A stretch of 64,000 bases of DNA from contig JAWWNJ010000002.1 of assembly GCA_037176885.1 (NCBI GenBank), positions 3,511,802-3,575,801 of the forward strand. Reading direction: 5' to 3'. This DNA is from Favolaschia claudopus (lineage: Eukaryota > Basidiomycota > Agaricomycetes > Agaricales > Mycenaceae). This document shows, in pieces, positions 1-18,500 of this stretch (positions within the stretch are counted from its first letter, which is position 1; each line of letters opens with the position of its first letter). The position numbers and the translations under genes were made by a program. The notes under the pieces were generated by a model. It was not told where the DNA came from and did not search any database. It worked only from the letters and a program-made list of their open reading frames with translations.

Positions 1-831
1 GCGATCGACGCTAGGAAACAGTTCGGCGAAGACGAGTGGGGAAAATTTAATTCGGTTTTATGCTCCATCGCTTCTCGCCCCATAGTCGAACTTGTAGGAG
101 GAACAGAGCTTCCCCTTCCTACCCAGAAAGCCTTTGAGCGATGTTTTTCGGCATTGGAATCTGAAGGCAGGGTAAGCCTTCGTTACACTTCTGTGCACGT
201 TCTCGGGTTCTGATTGCGGTCCTCGCTCTGTCACTCAGCTGAAAATCGTGCCTCATTATGGACCTAGATATTTGTAACTGTCTGTCGGTTGACGTCCGAA
301 AAGAACACGACGAAATCGATTGCGACCGGGGTGGAACTAGAACTTCGTTTCAGCATCCCTCGCTTCTCTACCCATACTCAAGCTCATCGGTGGACGAGGC
401 TGAGTCCCATTTCGGTTGGAAGCGCCAAATAGAACAGAGTAGTTCTTTGCAAACTATTTCTACTCCGTTTTGTGAAGAATCTGTGGTTCATTCGACGATC
501 GAGTCTCATCACGACCCTAATACTGATGGCTGGGTGACCTCACTCTTCTGCACAAGGGGTTGTATGCTAACTAACTCACCAATCTAGACCATCGCAATTC
601 GAATTTCGCACTGGAACTTGGAACAATTCAATCCATGAACGGCAGATTGATATTGATCGAAATCACTCCTGTCCATCGCCGCTCGAGGTAACTTCATTAA
701 CGATGCGGCGGAATTTTTCGGCTTTTTACAAGCTTTCTACGCGTTTGTTTGATGTTGTTACCGCAATGCGTGATCTTCCCGACGGCCAACTCTCGGCAAT
801 ACTCGCGGATCAGCCACCACTTAGCGGCTGA
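1..831 (+). CDS. Possible partial multi-exon gene, F-box-like
   Basis: The first 171 bases are open in frame 1 and end at a good donor (GTAAG at 172). An acceptor lies at 237-238 and further plausible introns follow at about 274-340 and 534-586. The last exon can be read open to a TGA at 829-831. A short stretch with 'HTQAHRWTRL' resembles the segment seen in basidiomycete F-box proteins. One candidate frame meets an internal stop near 430, so the model may be wrong or the gene decayed. The 5' end lies outside the window. I do not recognise a firm function. Confidence 0.25.
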
Positions 832-1382
832 TCCGCGACTCTATCGTCGAAAATACCAAAATGCAACTTGGGCAGAAACCCGGTAGAAACTTGGCCAGAT
901 AATGCAGGTAAGTTGTCCGAGCTTCGAGTCAAGAGTGAGGGCGCCGAATGACTCAAGCCGACAGGCATGCACGGCTCCTCGACAATGTAAGTAGTCAGCG
1001 AAGAGAGCGATTGCGCCATACGACTTCAAGGAACAAACCCGCGAGGGGTTTAGCGTATGCTCGGACCGCGGGTCCGGGTTCAGAGTGATAAGAGTGAAAT
1101 CCCCCGCGATATTTCTTATCATTTTGCTCTCTCATGCCTTTTACTGAGTCTCTGTCCCTAGCGTATTTTGTCTTCAACGGAGCCAGGTATCGCAGCTCCC
1201 ATGGCTCGCAGAACTTCAAAACATCGATAGCAATCTCCACTTGATTTTAGTGCGCTACCGATGTCTATTCCGAAACCGTATGGGATCTTTGATGGCGTTT
1301 GACGAGTCATAATTGTCGGTTATTTTAGTCTCTGTTCTCACTTGTCATCTCCTCCCACCGCCATTGTACGTGTCGAGGTCGC
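832..1382. other. Intergenic, upstream of ABC transporter
   Basis: About 550 bases with no convincing coding region. Short open frames on the minus strand have no splice context or recognisable composition. This interval should hold the promoter of the transporter gene. I see no clear TATA box. Confidence 0.5.
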
Positions 1383-7953
<6,571 letters not shown>

Positions 7954-8826
7954 AACATATTCTGCTCCAATCAGTTATCTAGCATATATAAACTGCTTCT
8001 TCGACCGTTGAAGTATGAGAAACACGCCGGCCGACGCGATCCGTCACAGTCCCGTGATGTGACTGTTGGTGTCGACATTCTCCGAATTGTTCAGTTTTCA
8101 ACCTCCAATCCAGTTCCTTCCGTTGAATGCCTGTGTTGTCCTGCAATCCAGCAGACTTGAACTGAATATACAGCCCAAGCATAGCTCGCTTGGCCTCCGA
8201 GTCGGGTATCAATACTAATCTGAACAAATGGACCACCGAATCCTATAAAAGTCGAGTTTGCTTAACCCCCGAGAGAAAGAAACTGAAATCAGACGAGCTC
8301 TGAAGCAGCTCATTTAATTAACATTCCAGACGCTAGCCATGTAGTCGGAAATTCTTGAATTCCATTTTACCTGTCATTCGCAGATGGACGGAATGTTTGA
8401 TCCCACTCTCGATTCGCGCCTGCTCTCCACAAATACCTTTGCTGGAATGAATATCGCATGCAAATGCATTTACGAGCCGAAGTTGAGATGCTGGATCAGA
8501 GAGAAGGCAGTGGATCTGTTCAGTGCTTCGGTTGAAAGACTTAAAATCGCTACTAAGGGCATTTGTACTGTTCTTCTCAATTACTGATACCAGCTTGAAG
8601 GCTGAAACGAAATCGAAAAAGGTTACAAGAGGTTTTAAATTTCCTTTTGAATTGGAACATTCCGAGTGTCAGAATATCCGCACTAGCCCCTTCAGGCTCT
8701 TACCCCGCGCTTCTCGGCCACCTTATTATCGGCAGACGAGACTCATAAATACCGGACGTTATACCTGCCTTCTTCCTTTCCTTCTTTTCGCCCACCTTGC
8801 CATCTTCCCTATTCCGCCCCCACACG
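7954..8826. other. Intergenic between transporter and peroxidase
   Basis: Short open frames on both strands (for example 8384-8587) have no splice partners or family resemblance. The right part carries the promoter of the peroxidase gene. Confidence 0.5.
8744..8820 (+). promoter_or_regulatory. TATA-like box and pyrimidine tract of peroxidase gene
   Basis: CATAAATA at 8744-8751 lies 76 nt before the ATG. It is followed by a long C/T-rich stretch (about 8766-8820), an arrangement common around transcription starts of well expressed fungal genes. This is inference from composition and spacing only. Confidence 0.45.
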
Positions 8827-9996
8827 ATGCTCTTCTCCGGCGCAGGCCAACTGCTCCACAACGTCTACATCTTCAGCTGGGACGCTTTGCTTGCTGTACT
8901 CAATCTCATCACACCGAAAAAGAAGATTGGAGGGGTCGTTCCGAAGGGGTGTCCTGGTGAGGGAGGGAAGTGGCCGGAATGGATCCCACCCAAGGAGGGT
9001 GATAGTCGGTCGGCATGTCCTGCGTTGAATGCGCTAGCTAACCATGGTACGTCGACTGTCACTCTATCGTTGTTTTCGCGAAAATCTTATCATCGATCTA
9101 CCAACAGGAATCTTGCCGCGTGGTAAGCAATCCCTGTGCTTGAGAGGTCCTTGGAGGATGAGATGATTTTTTTTCATCAGACGGTCGGAACATCAAATTC
9201 ACCGAAATCACGTCTACCGTTAGGAACGCCTTTAACTTCGCGCCGAGTTTCTGCGTTTTTGTACCGAGTGTCATGGCGGAAAAGCTGAAGAAGAATTATA
9301 ATAAGGTGCGTCTTTCCCCATATCCTTCGCCCATTCTACATTAATACATGGACATCTACATAGGATTCGCTCGATCTATTTGAAATTAGCACTCACAATG
9401 CTATCGAGCACGACGCATCATTGACCAGTGCGTGTTTTTTTTTTTCGTCGCCGACTCAAAAATCAAACGTGCAATCTATTCACGCAGGGCAAGACTACAA
9501 ATTACAGCCCGACCAAGGAAACCCACATCTCCCGTATATCGAAGAACTCCTCGCCTCCGCCAGCGGAAAAGACGAAGATGGATCCAGTCCCGTTCTCACT
9601 ATCTCCGATCTTTCGCGGTACTCAGGCAAGCGTCGTTCCGAAGCTCGAGCGACGAATCCCGATTTCATGCTGGACAAATTCCAGAAGATCTTCGGCAGCG
9701 CCAAGTAAGTTGATCCAGATCTCAATCGTATCTATTAGAGTATATCGAAGTGTGGATTCGAGTCTGTGCTGACATTGGTCACCCATAGCTCGTCCACTCT
9801 CCTCGCAATTTTCGGCGGGAAAGTCCAAGACCTCGAGCCGTTCTTGACTAAGGAGCAGATTCCAGAGGGGTGGGAGTCGCAGATTCGGTCGAGGATGGGG
9901 TTGACGTTCCTCGCGTTCAACGGTACGGTGTTGAAAGTTGAAAAAGGGATCAAGGAGGAAGCAGTGCCGCCTGCTGAGAGCGAGCCTCTGGTGTAG
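8827..9996 (+). CDS. Heme-thiolate peroxidase (chloroperoxidase / peroxygenase family)
   Basis: Family-2 peroxidase, a heme enzyme using hydrogen peroxide for halogenation or oxygen insertion. Six exons fit: 8827-9046, 9108-9122, 9181-9305, 9364-9427, 9488-9704, 9789-9996, giving about 282 residues. Exon 1 holds the proximal-ligand region ACPALNALANHG, continued as ILPRDG across a 15-nt micro-exon. The distal motif EHD-x-S-L-T-R (9406-9427 plus exon 5) matches the Glu-His-Asp type of chloroperoxidase rather than the Glu-Gly-Asp type of many agaric peroxygenases. The N-terminus has a hydrophobic stretch (about residues 8-28) but no classical cleavable signal with a clear cleavage site, so the enzyme may be membrane-associated or intracellular. 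It is convergent with the next gene. The family assignment is strong, the reaction uncertain. Confidence 0.9.
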
Positions 9997-10533
9997 CCTG
10001 CCATTCGGGTGCATATTTCTTGTACAGCGTCGTCAGCGAAGGACTTGGAGTGGAAATCTCTACTAACTGGTAACCCATCGGGACGAAATCTAAACGCAGT
10101 GTTTCAAAAGCGAAAGAGTTCAGCGTGCCACCGGCATACTTCACAGCTGCCGTGGGTTGCCGAGACGTTCCGAAAATATAAGTGGACGGCATCAGCAAGG
10201 ATTTCAGGATTGCCGGGGAGCCGCGCGGTGCGTTCAAAGTAATTAAGGCAAAGCGCTATTTTGTACTGCGGTCACTGAATTCACTGTTCGGCACAGAACT
10301 CTTGAATGAGTCGTATCGGTCACCGTGTATTAGGAAGCTCTATATGAATACGCATCTACTCCATCCACCGTCCGACCAACATCCATTATAACTCCGAATA
10401 CGGCGCAAACTTGCGAATACACCTCGGCTGCGGCCGCTTCCACCTATCATCCCGATCCGGCTCGGAGCTACGGTTCCCATCCAAGAAAAATGGCCAAGTC
10501 GGGAGGTAACACATTTCCTAGGATGTTGCCAGA
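9997..10533. other. Intergenic between convergent genes
   Basis: The 3' flanks of the peroxidase (+) and the secreted-family gene (-). No additional gene is supported. Confidence 0.5.
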
Positions 10534-12327
10534 TCAATTATGAGGGCGTGTCGGAGAGCCGCAACAAATAAGACAAACCTCATCTCCACAAGCAGGCCGA
10601 CATTTCACCCAAACGCTCCAATCCAGCCAAGTCATCAACCTGGAATGCTCCTCCCGCCACGAAGTGAGAAGGGATTCCAAGTTCCCCGCCCTCTGCCTTG
10701 AGCCGTCGCCGCGAGGGTGGGGGAGGAGCGGATCGATACCAGCGTGAACTCCCTCGGCCCACATCCGCACAATTACTCGACATATCTCTCGACTCGTATC
10801 GTCCAGAGCGCCAAGTAGGAGTCGTTCCGAGGGCGTCAATCGACTTTGAAGATTCGAGTTGCGGTGGATGTACGCGGTGTGTGTCGTGGCGCAGCTTTTC
10901 CAAATCGGAAGCGCCCATGAGGCATCGTTGTCAATGTAGGGCACGGCGGGACGTGCGGTATGGAGGGTGTATGGGACGAGGATGATGCGAAGTTGAGTTT
11001 GTATACGTATTGCCAGTTCGTTATCGGTGTATCGACGTGTGCTTGAATGGAGGAGATAGTTCACCAACTCCAGACGTTGTGCATAGCGCTGCAAGACAGT
11101 GCGGTAAAGAGTTTGCCAGTCAATCCCGCTCGCTGGTGTGCGGCGCTCGAGATTACTCCGTAGTCGATCAAGGACAGCTTTCAAATCGCTGTCAGAAACC
11201 TCTGCCGCGCGATGATCCCAGCGCTCTAGTCCTTCCCGCTGGGAGATAAGTGAAGGCGCGAGGCTCGTATCATAGAACGAGACGAATCGCGTGAGGTCAA
11301 GGACGAAGCGTGTATCTCCAGGGAAATGGTCATGCCAAGTGCCGGCGTGAATCGTTTCGAATTTGATCATGTCGAATACGGGGAAGGAGGGATCGAAGGG
11401 GTCGAGTTCCGGTGTCGTCAAGCGAGACTGGAATTGAAGAGCAGTCTGAGGATCGGAATGGGAATGAGGTTGCGGGGTGCTTTCGTGCGTCCACCAACCA
11501 GCGAGGTATTCCGTTGAAATGAGCTCTAGCCCTTGTGAAAAATCGCATATTATCGCCTCACTGAGTGAATATGAGCGGGAGCGCAGCGAGCGAGATATAA
11601 TGGAGCCTCACAAGTCCATTTCCATGCTACGAAAACGACATTGAACCATCATGGCTCTAGAATAAGAAGGAAACGCACCGAACATACGCATCCAACCCAA
11701 ATTCCCGTCCCCACTCACAAAGATCATGGATTCTCTGGTCTTCATCAACCCACCGCGACGGATCAACCCTACCCCACACCAACAAATCCTGAGTATCAGT
11801 CGTTCCACCGTAATTTTTTGAGTCTCGAAGCTTCACCGCACTCGATCCGTCGAAATAGAGGATATTCAAAGGCCGAGTCGTCGCAAAGGTGAGTAGATAG
11901 CGTCCGGCAAGAGTTCCCGTAGTGGCGTTTGAGTCTCCAGCAAACAGAAGAGAATGTTCTGGATCTGACGCAGTCCATTCGGGAGTGGTTGGGAGTCTGT
12001 CGTCAGTGCGGCCGTGGTAGAGCAGAGTGCCGAGCGGGATTGTGCCTGGAACGATGCTGTGGCCTAAAAACGTCGAGTCAACTGTACTCAATAAGTCGGA
12101 GTATGCAAGTACCATTTCTATACCGAGTCGAAGGCCAATGCTGAAGGAAAGAATTCACGGTCTCGAAGATGAAGTGACTCGTCGTGTTATCTGCTGGCGG
12201 TGTTGTGAAGTTCCAGGACAGATCAGAATGGTCGAGGCTCGGAGCATGCGTTTGAAAATGAGTTTGTTGGGCGCCGGAGGCGAGGACAAGCCCCGAAAGA
12301 AGGAGAGTGTCGCTCAGGAGCCGCATT
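10534..12327 (-). CDS. Secreted protein of an uncharacterised conserved fungal family (GTLLYHG family)
   Basis: Starts at ATG 12327-12325 with a signal peptide (MRLLSDTLLLSGLVLASGA). N-glycosylation sequons follow (NFT, NTT). Exon 1 ends ...RYRNG, a 48-nt intron is removed, and exon 2 opens HSIVPGTIPLGTLLYHG. It continues through PEWTASDPEHSLLF, RPLNILYFDGSSAVKL, TQDLLVWGR, LCEWGREFGLDAYVR. After a short intron comes MEMDF, then EAIICDFSQGLELIS and a long C-terminal exon (11448-10534) with WHDHFPGDTR and a Cys-rich end (CGDEVCLICCG). I recognise this pattern as a widespread fungal family without a known function. An in-frame upstream ATG at 12380 would add a Pro/Arg-rich leader and spoil the signal peptide, so 12327 is preferred. 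Likely extracellular or cell-wall associated. Confidence 0.8.
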
Positions 12328-12641
12328 CCGTGGTCAACGACGACTCGGACGCGGAGAGGTGGTGGTAAAGGTCCAGGCACATACGATCATTGTTGGCAAT
12401 GTTGCCATCCCGCTGCGGCGTGGTGCGACATTGATCGTACGTATCGGGCCTCGGCCCGAACGTCCCGAATAGCCTTGCAAAGTAGGAAGATAGCTATTCG
12501 TGTCCTCATGAACCCGAATTGCTTTGCCAGATTCATTTTGAGCATCATCCCAAGAGTTCCATATATGAATGTCCCCATGGTAGCAACCAGAAATCAAAAC
12601 CATCAACTTTGAACCCAAAAATCAGTAAAACGAATGTTAAT
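12328..12641. other. Intergenic between two minus-strand genes
   Basis: 314 bases between the stop of the ankyrin membrane gene and the start of the secreted-family gene. It should contain the terminator of the former and promoter of the latter. No distinct motif seen. Confidence 0.5.
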
Positions 12642-14795
12642 TTAACCAAACCACCGGCGTCCACTACCGCTCTGACTGTTACGAGTATGATCCTGACTCT
12701 GAGCACGCGGATGAAGCTGGAGTAGCTCCATAATCTCCGCATTCGAATCCCCCCCGCTGGAAGCAGCAGCAGCTTGCAACGCCGACCCATACCTCCCGCC
12801 CTGAATGCTCGCATCCGCGCCGTGCTCCAGGAGGAGCTTGACGATCTCGGTGTGACCGGCGGCGGCGGCGGCTTGTAGGGCGGTGCCGTATTGGCCGCCT
12901 GGAGGCAACAAAATGTCAGCGGCGGAACGAAATGAATCCGAAAACAGGAAAAGAAAGAGATCTCAGGAACGCACCTTCGAGATTGGGATTTGCGCCATGC
13001 GCAAGAAGGAGCTTGACTATTTCGCGATCTCCGTTGGCAGAGGCTGCTTGTAGAGCCGTGCAGTCTTCAGAGTCTAAGCGAGACGCAGGCCATTTTATTT
13101 CCATAACGGGCATCGGATGGAAAAGAATAATATACCTGGTATGTCGGGATTCGCGCCAGAAGATAGCAATATTCTAGTGAACTCAGCGTCTCTCCTCTGT
13201 TTTACCGCCAAGAGCAACGCCGTTGGATACGGAGCACCTAACCAAAACGACCGGGTTCAATACTTGGAAACGTGAGCAGGCAAAACTCACCCTCCGCCTC
13301 AACATTCACATCCGCACCCCTCCTCACCAGATCCCACAAAATCTCTGTATGCGCTTGCCAATTTACGGCATTCCTCAACCCTGCACTCACGTCCTTCCTC
13401 GCCCCAAACACTCTCAGATCCCGCAACGGCAACACCAACATCAACAGCGCCAGCGTCTGTCCAAACGTCCAATCGCTCTCTCCCGGATCGATCAGAGCAG
13501 AATTTTGCCGAAGGGTAACTTCTATGGAGACAATGAAGATGATGTTGATTGCGAAGAGACAGACTAGGCCGAGGACGGTGGGGAGGAGGAGGGGGTTGTA
13601 CCACATCTGCAGGGCCCAGAGGCTGCGTTTTGCGAGGCTGCGGGCGCGTTTTGTGACGCCTGGCGTTTGGGAGTTGGGTTTGGAAGGGTTGATACCGGAA
13701 GAACGGAGCTTGCTGGCGCGGCGAGCGTGGCGGAAATCCATTTGGCGTTTGGCGCGCCACGAGGAAGTGAATCGGACGATTAGAATGAAGAGGAAAAAAG
13801 GTCCCAGGAGATTGAGGCCTGGGCGCATTTAAATGATTGTGGAAGTTGTGGAAAGTAAAAGCGGACCTGGGACGACGAGAGTCGAGTAGATGATGAGCGA
13901 CCAAATTCGAAGTCCCGGCGACGAGAGAGGGACGCTTCGGCCGACGACAATCAGAGAGGAAAGATTTAGTGCGCAAGCATTGACTTCCTCCTCGATTCCG
14001 AAATGGAGAGGGCGGCTCCATACCCAGATCCCCAGCGCAGACATCATAGAGAGATGCAGGGATCCGAGGAGGGCGACGACGCCTCTCACGTTTACGCGGA
14101 AGAAAAGCGATAAAATGGAGCGCGGTTGGAGGTCGGCACCTGCAGGGCAGTGAGACCGTGAGTTTTGAGTGCGAAAAAAGAAAAGAAAAAAAGATGAGGG
14201 AGCGAACATACTCTCGAAATCAGCGGTGCTTTCCGTTGCTCCTATATCATTGGTTCAGCACGGGACGATTCAAAAATTAGTCCTGGTGCACGTACCCTGC
14301 AGTTTTAACGTCTCATCCGGCCGCTCTTCCACGGTGACACTTTTCGAAAAATGGGCTTTGATATGATTGATCCACGAAATGAAGTCGTTTCTAATCTGAT
14401 GCGGCCCTAGCTGGCTCTTATGCTGCACATAGAGCAGGAAGTAGATAAAGGTATTCGTGTTGTTCATCCAGCTGAGATACAGCACAATGTTGGCGTGAAA
14501 GCCTGATAAGCCTAGCGTCTGCGTTTGGACCATCGCAGATATAAGAATACCTGTGCCGGCAGGATGTCAGAAAAGTGAGGAGAAATAGGGAGAAAAGAGC
14601 GCGACCGAAAGCTGTGATGAGAATAGTGGCCGATTGGTCGCGAACGGCGTCAAGTTCGTAGGTGGCGACTTCTCCATCTGCGAGCGCTGAGATTGCCGGG
14701 ATAAAACTGAGGAGATTTTGCACGTATATCGCGACTCGGACACCGATCCCAGAGATTTCGGGCTCAGCAGGGAGGCACGGAAGCTCGTGACTCAT
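12642..14795 (-). CDS. Multi-pass membrane protein with C-terminal ankyrin repeats
   Basis: Starts MSHELPCLPAEPEISG at 14795 and runs into ISGIGVRVAIYVQNLLSF, an opening I know from a family of basidiomycete membrane proteins. Membrane helices follow in several exons (TILITAFGILISAMV, FHANIVLYLSWMNNTN, LLGSLHLSMMSALGIWVW, LRIWSLIIYSTLVVPG, LNLLGPFFLFILIV, and a helix near 13600-13500). The C-terminus has four to five ankyrin units (EILWDLVRRGADVN, FTRILLSSGANPDI, IVKLLLAHGANPNL, IVKLLLEHGADASI). Each early unit ends at an intron after a Gly, so exons match repeats. The stop is TAA at 12644-12642. Ankyrin units probably bind partners in the cytosol. The role is unknown. An exact 208-bp repeat lies just upstream of the start codon. 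Confidence 0.75.
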
Positions 14796-14891
14796 GCAGC
14801 GGCGAGTCCTGGCAGTAGAGCTCGAAAGACGCGCGTACAAAGATGAGGAGACGAGGAGGTGAGGGTAAAGAGAAAGACCAAAGAACGACTG

Positions 14892-15099
14892 GCAAGGTAG
14901 GTCGACGTACTCCTCAGATTTGTAGGAGATGAGGAGGAGGAGATGGCTTTTTGGGTGTGTGTGGGGAATGGCCGCCCTGGCCGACGCGGCTGGGACCGGG
15001 AGCGATTCTTTCGTCTCCGGGCGCTCCGCGTGGGCTGCAGGCACAGCCAAACCGTACGCAAAGGCCACCGAGGGTCGGAATGAGACCCAGAGCGACCCA
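14892..15099. repeat. Exact 208-bp direct repeat, copy 1
   Basis: Identical, as far as I can compare, to 15347-15554 (offset 455). It lies 97 bp upstream of the ankyrin gene start, so it probably carries promoter or 5' leader sequence. The minus strand is open across it (GSLWVSFRPSVAFAYG...), and copy 2 reads the same. Confidence 0.9.
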
Positions 15100-15154
15100 G
15101 CGTAAAGATGAAAGATGAAATGGGGAAAAAGAGCCTGAGCGAAGGGTGGGTGGG

Positions 15155-15213
15155 TGACAAAAACCCAGGTGATAGCGCGAGGAAGGACGATGTGCTGTCG
15201 ACGCCGCAACGGA
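15155..15213. repeat. 59-bp dispersed repeat, copy 1
   Basis: Identical to 20635-20693, about 5.5 kb away. It lies in the spacer between the two 208-bp copies. On the minus strand both copies can read RRRQHIVLPRAITWVFV in open frames, but coding status is not established. Confidence 0.9.
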
Positions 15214-15346
15214 CGCGAGAGCGGGAGGAAGAAAAGAGAATGACAGCTGTCATCGGGGATCAGCTGTCAATGACAAGTCTACTCTTACGTCACTACCTTG
15301 CCTTCCACTCAGCCGCACTCGCAAGCTCGTCACGACTGAGCTCGCA

Positions 15347-15554
15347 GCAAGGTAGGTCGACGTACTCCTCAGATTTGTAGGAGATGAGGAGGAGGAGATG
15401 GCTTTTTGGGTGTGTGTGGGGAATGGCCGCCCTGGCCGACGCGGCTGGGACCGGGAGCGATTCTTTCGTCTCCGGGCGCTCCGCGTGGGCTGCAGGCACA
15501 GCCAAACCGTACGCAAAGGCCACCGAGGGTCGGAATGAGACCCAGAGCGACCCA
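15347..15554. repeat. Exact 208-bp direct repeat, copy 2
   Basis: Second copy of 14892-15099. The left junction is shared from GCAAGGTAGG and the right junction ends at GAGCGACCCA, after which the flanks differ. The identity implies a recent local duplication, gene conversion or an assembly artefact. Confidence 0.9.
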
Positions 15555-18500
15555 ATGGAGCGAAGCTCTAAGAGTCGAAGACTCGCGCGAGGGCGAGAAA
15601 CGACACGAGGTCCAAACAAGAGCTGAGAGAAGGGAGAAAAGGAAAAGGAAAGAAAGAAGAAAAATAGAAACCTAGCACGACCATATGCCGCTGTAATGAT
15701 GAACGGGTGGAAGGAAAGGAACAAAATATCAAGAAAGAAACACCGAATTGCCGTCACACCAAAATGCAAGGTGATCCATATGGAGATGGCGGGCCATTGA
15801 TTCGGAAATGCATGTTCCGGAGCACAGGGGCAGAGATCCCTCTCCCGGCGGAATAAAAGGTACGGCTGGAATCCCAAAGGAGTCGAGAGATGAACGAGCC
15901 GTAAATTACGGGCGACACGATCTGCCAAAGGTCTAGCAAAGGTGATGAAGCTGATCCATGTCCCAAAGGATTCGCGATGAGCGCGGCGATGGGTTTCATT
16001 GACCACAAGAGCAGATGGGCGGTGAAAAGATGTGAATAGAGGATAACTGTGATGTTAAAACAAGAAGCAAGGCGAGGAGGATTCGCCAGGAGACACTCTT
16101 GGGGTATACCCACAAGCCGTGCCACACCGGAGGTAGAGGGTAATTGAGCGAGTTGTATGAACGTGATGATGATCGGGCCAGATCGGCGGATTTGCCACAA
16201 GTTGTGGTATCATCGATATGGCGGTGTAAGCTCCCAGCAAAATGAGTCAACGGCTGAGCTGAATGATCTCCAAGAGGTTGAAAATGATGTTGGATGAACA
16301 AGAATATACCCCGTAGTTGCACAAGCGTGGATCGCCGTTCAACGGCAGCGGAATGAAAGCCCCGACACCAAATAGTAGGGGGAGGAGATGAGGTCAGGCA
16401 GAAACAGATGTTCCGCAACGAGATGGGAAGATCAGAGGATGAGATGAACGTCCATGGTTGGTCATGGTGGCTAGAGAAACAGAAAGCGCAGGATACGACG
16501 ATTGCGTCTTGATCGCGGTAAATGCTTGGTTGTGGAGCGGATGAAAGACCGCAAGTCTGAAAGGACGAGAAAAAATATCGTGACGTGCAGCATCTTTCGA
16601 TGAGACACGAAATTTGTGGCGCGAGGGCTGAGCGTGTTTTGCAGACCGAAGCGAAGAAAGAGAATATAAAAAGGGACGTGATGCGAATGGCAAAGTGAAT
16701 GAGACTCTGTCGCGAATTACGAGCTTTGAACCGGATGCGACGGTCAATCAAGATTGGATGGTGCGAATATGCCGCTTATGCAGAATGCATTAGCATTGGC
16801 GACATTGCGAAGCGAAACAGTAAGGAGATGTGGAGTCTCCAACGAGAAGTGAAGCGCGGGTGTGAGAGAAAAGAATGCAGGTCAGGGAAAACGTCCGTTA
16901 CGGGACGAAAGGTCGGAACTCGTGGTATGAGCCCGACAGTCTGCGAGTGAATAAAAATCAAAGTATAGGAAGGGATATGCGACCGAATTCAACATCGCTG
17001 ACTGTCTCGTTGAAACCAACTCCGTCAAAATCGCTGTTTGCAGGGAATGAAGGTGAAGAGGAATGAATAAATGAGGCTAAATGCGGCATCGCAAAGTAAT
17101 CCTGACCCCCTCAACGGAAGAACAGCATCAACTCGCTGACCTCTCGACAGAGGTAACCCCCGTCTAGCCCAGAGTATGTAAAGGAACAGAGCTCGAGCAA
17201 ATGGGAATAGGAAGCGAGAACAAGAAAATAAGGGGCCAAACGTGAGGTCGCGCAGAACCGCACATGAACCAAAGCAAATGTTGACGCTGATAGACAACAT
17301 GCGTAACGTGAATAAGACAATGATAAATGATAAGAAGACGCGAGATATGCTCGTGAATCATGCGTGAGCAGTATGATGGAGTGGTTTGAAAGGTTGATAA
17401 TTAGAAATGAGGTCGAGTCATCTAGAGGATAGAACTCCAGTTGCCCGTGAGTGTTGCCATCGTGGCGCCCACATGTACGAAAATGAAGACGAAGAAGACG
17501 AGTTTTAAAAAGAGAGAGAATGAAATAGGGAAATCAGGTCGCGTATAATCGCGTACTATAGTATGAGAAACCATAAAGGAGTTGGAGGTGTCCCTTATTT
17601 AGACAAACAGCGGATGCATCAACGATGAACGAAGAATGTGCAATGTCTGAGCGAGGCGTGCCCCTGGCAGTTAACCGTCTCGACGATGGGATCTCCACCG
17701 AGTCAGTGTGATACCCCTCAAACTGTCAAGAGCTTGGAGGGGAGAATCGCAACAAGACACCGCGCAATCTCGACAGAGCTATCTCCGTCGAGCCAGCTCC
17801 AACGCCCCGAATCACCGTAGATAGGAAGCGGAAATACAGAGAATTTCAAGACGAAGAAAAACCACGGGGAAAGACGCACCAGGGTGCCGGATCAGAAGTA
17901 CATAGGCGCGACGCGTGTAATGCTCGGCGAGTCCGTCACAGCACAGTATTGAAGTTCTTGCAGGCGGGAGAGAGGTTGTATGACGTGTGTGGAGTCTGGG
18001 GAAAGAGCCTGATCATGACGAGGATGAGCTCGCAGCCGTAGATCGAGTAGATAGATCATAGAGGGTGCGCGTCGTCTATGAGGAGCAGCGCATGATAGAG
18101 AATTGAGGATGGAGTGGACCGTCTTGAGCGAGAAGTAGGAGATAGAGGATAGGGGATAGAACTGTGCGCCGTCTAGGATGAGCAGCAGTAGATACAGGAT
18201 GAGGGCGCGCGTCCGCGATGAAGATGAGTGCGCGTCCGCATGAATGATGAACTGCGCGCCGCCTAGGACGGGTAGCAGCAGATAGATGATGAGGGCGCGC
18301 GTCCGCGATGAAGATGAGTGCGCGTCCGCATGAATGATAAGCAGTGCACCGTCCAGGACGGGCACGCGATGATGAAGGCGCGCGTCCGCGATGAAGATGA
18401 TGCGCGTCCGCATATGAAGGACAGAGCTGTGTGCCGTCAGAGACGAGCAGCAGTAGATGGATGATGAAGGCGCGCGTCCGCGATGAAGATGATGCGCGTC

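Noticed and set aside
15240..15253. 14-bp perfect palindrome ATGACAGCTGTCAT
   Set aside because: Short palindromes of this size occur by chance in 64 kb. It contains a CAGCTG E-box core but there is no repeat or gene position to give it weight.
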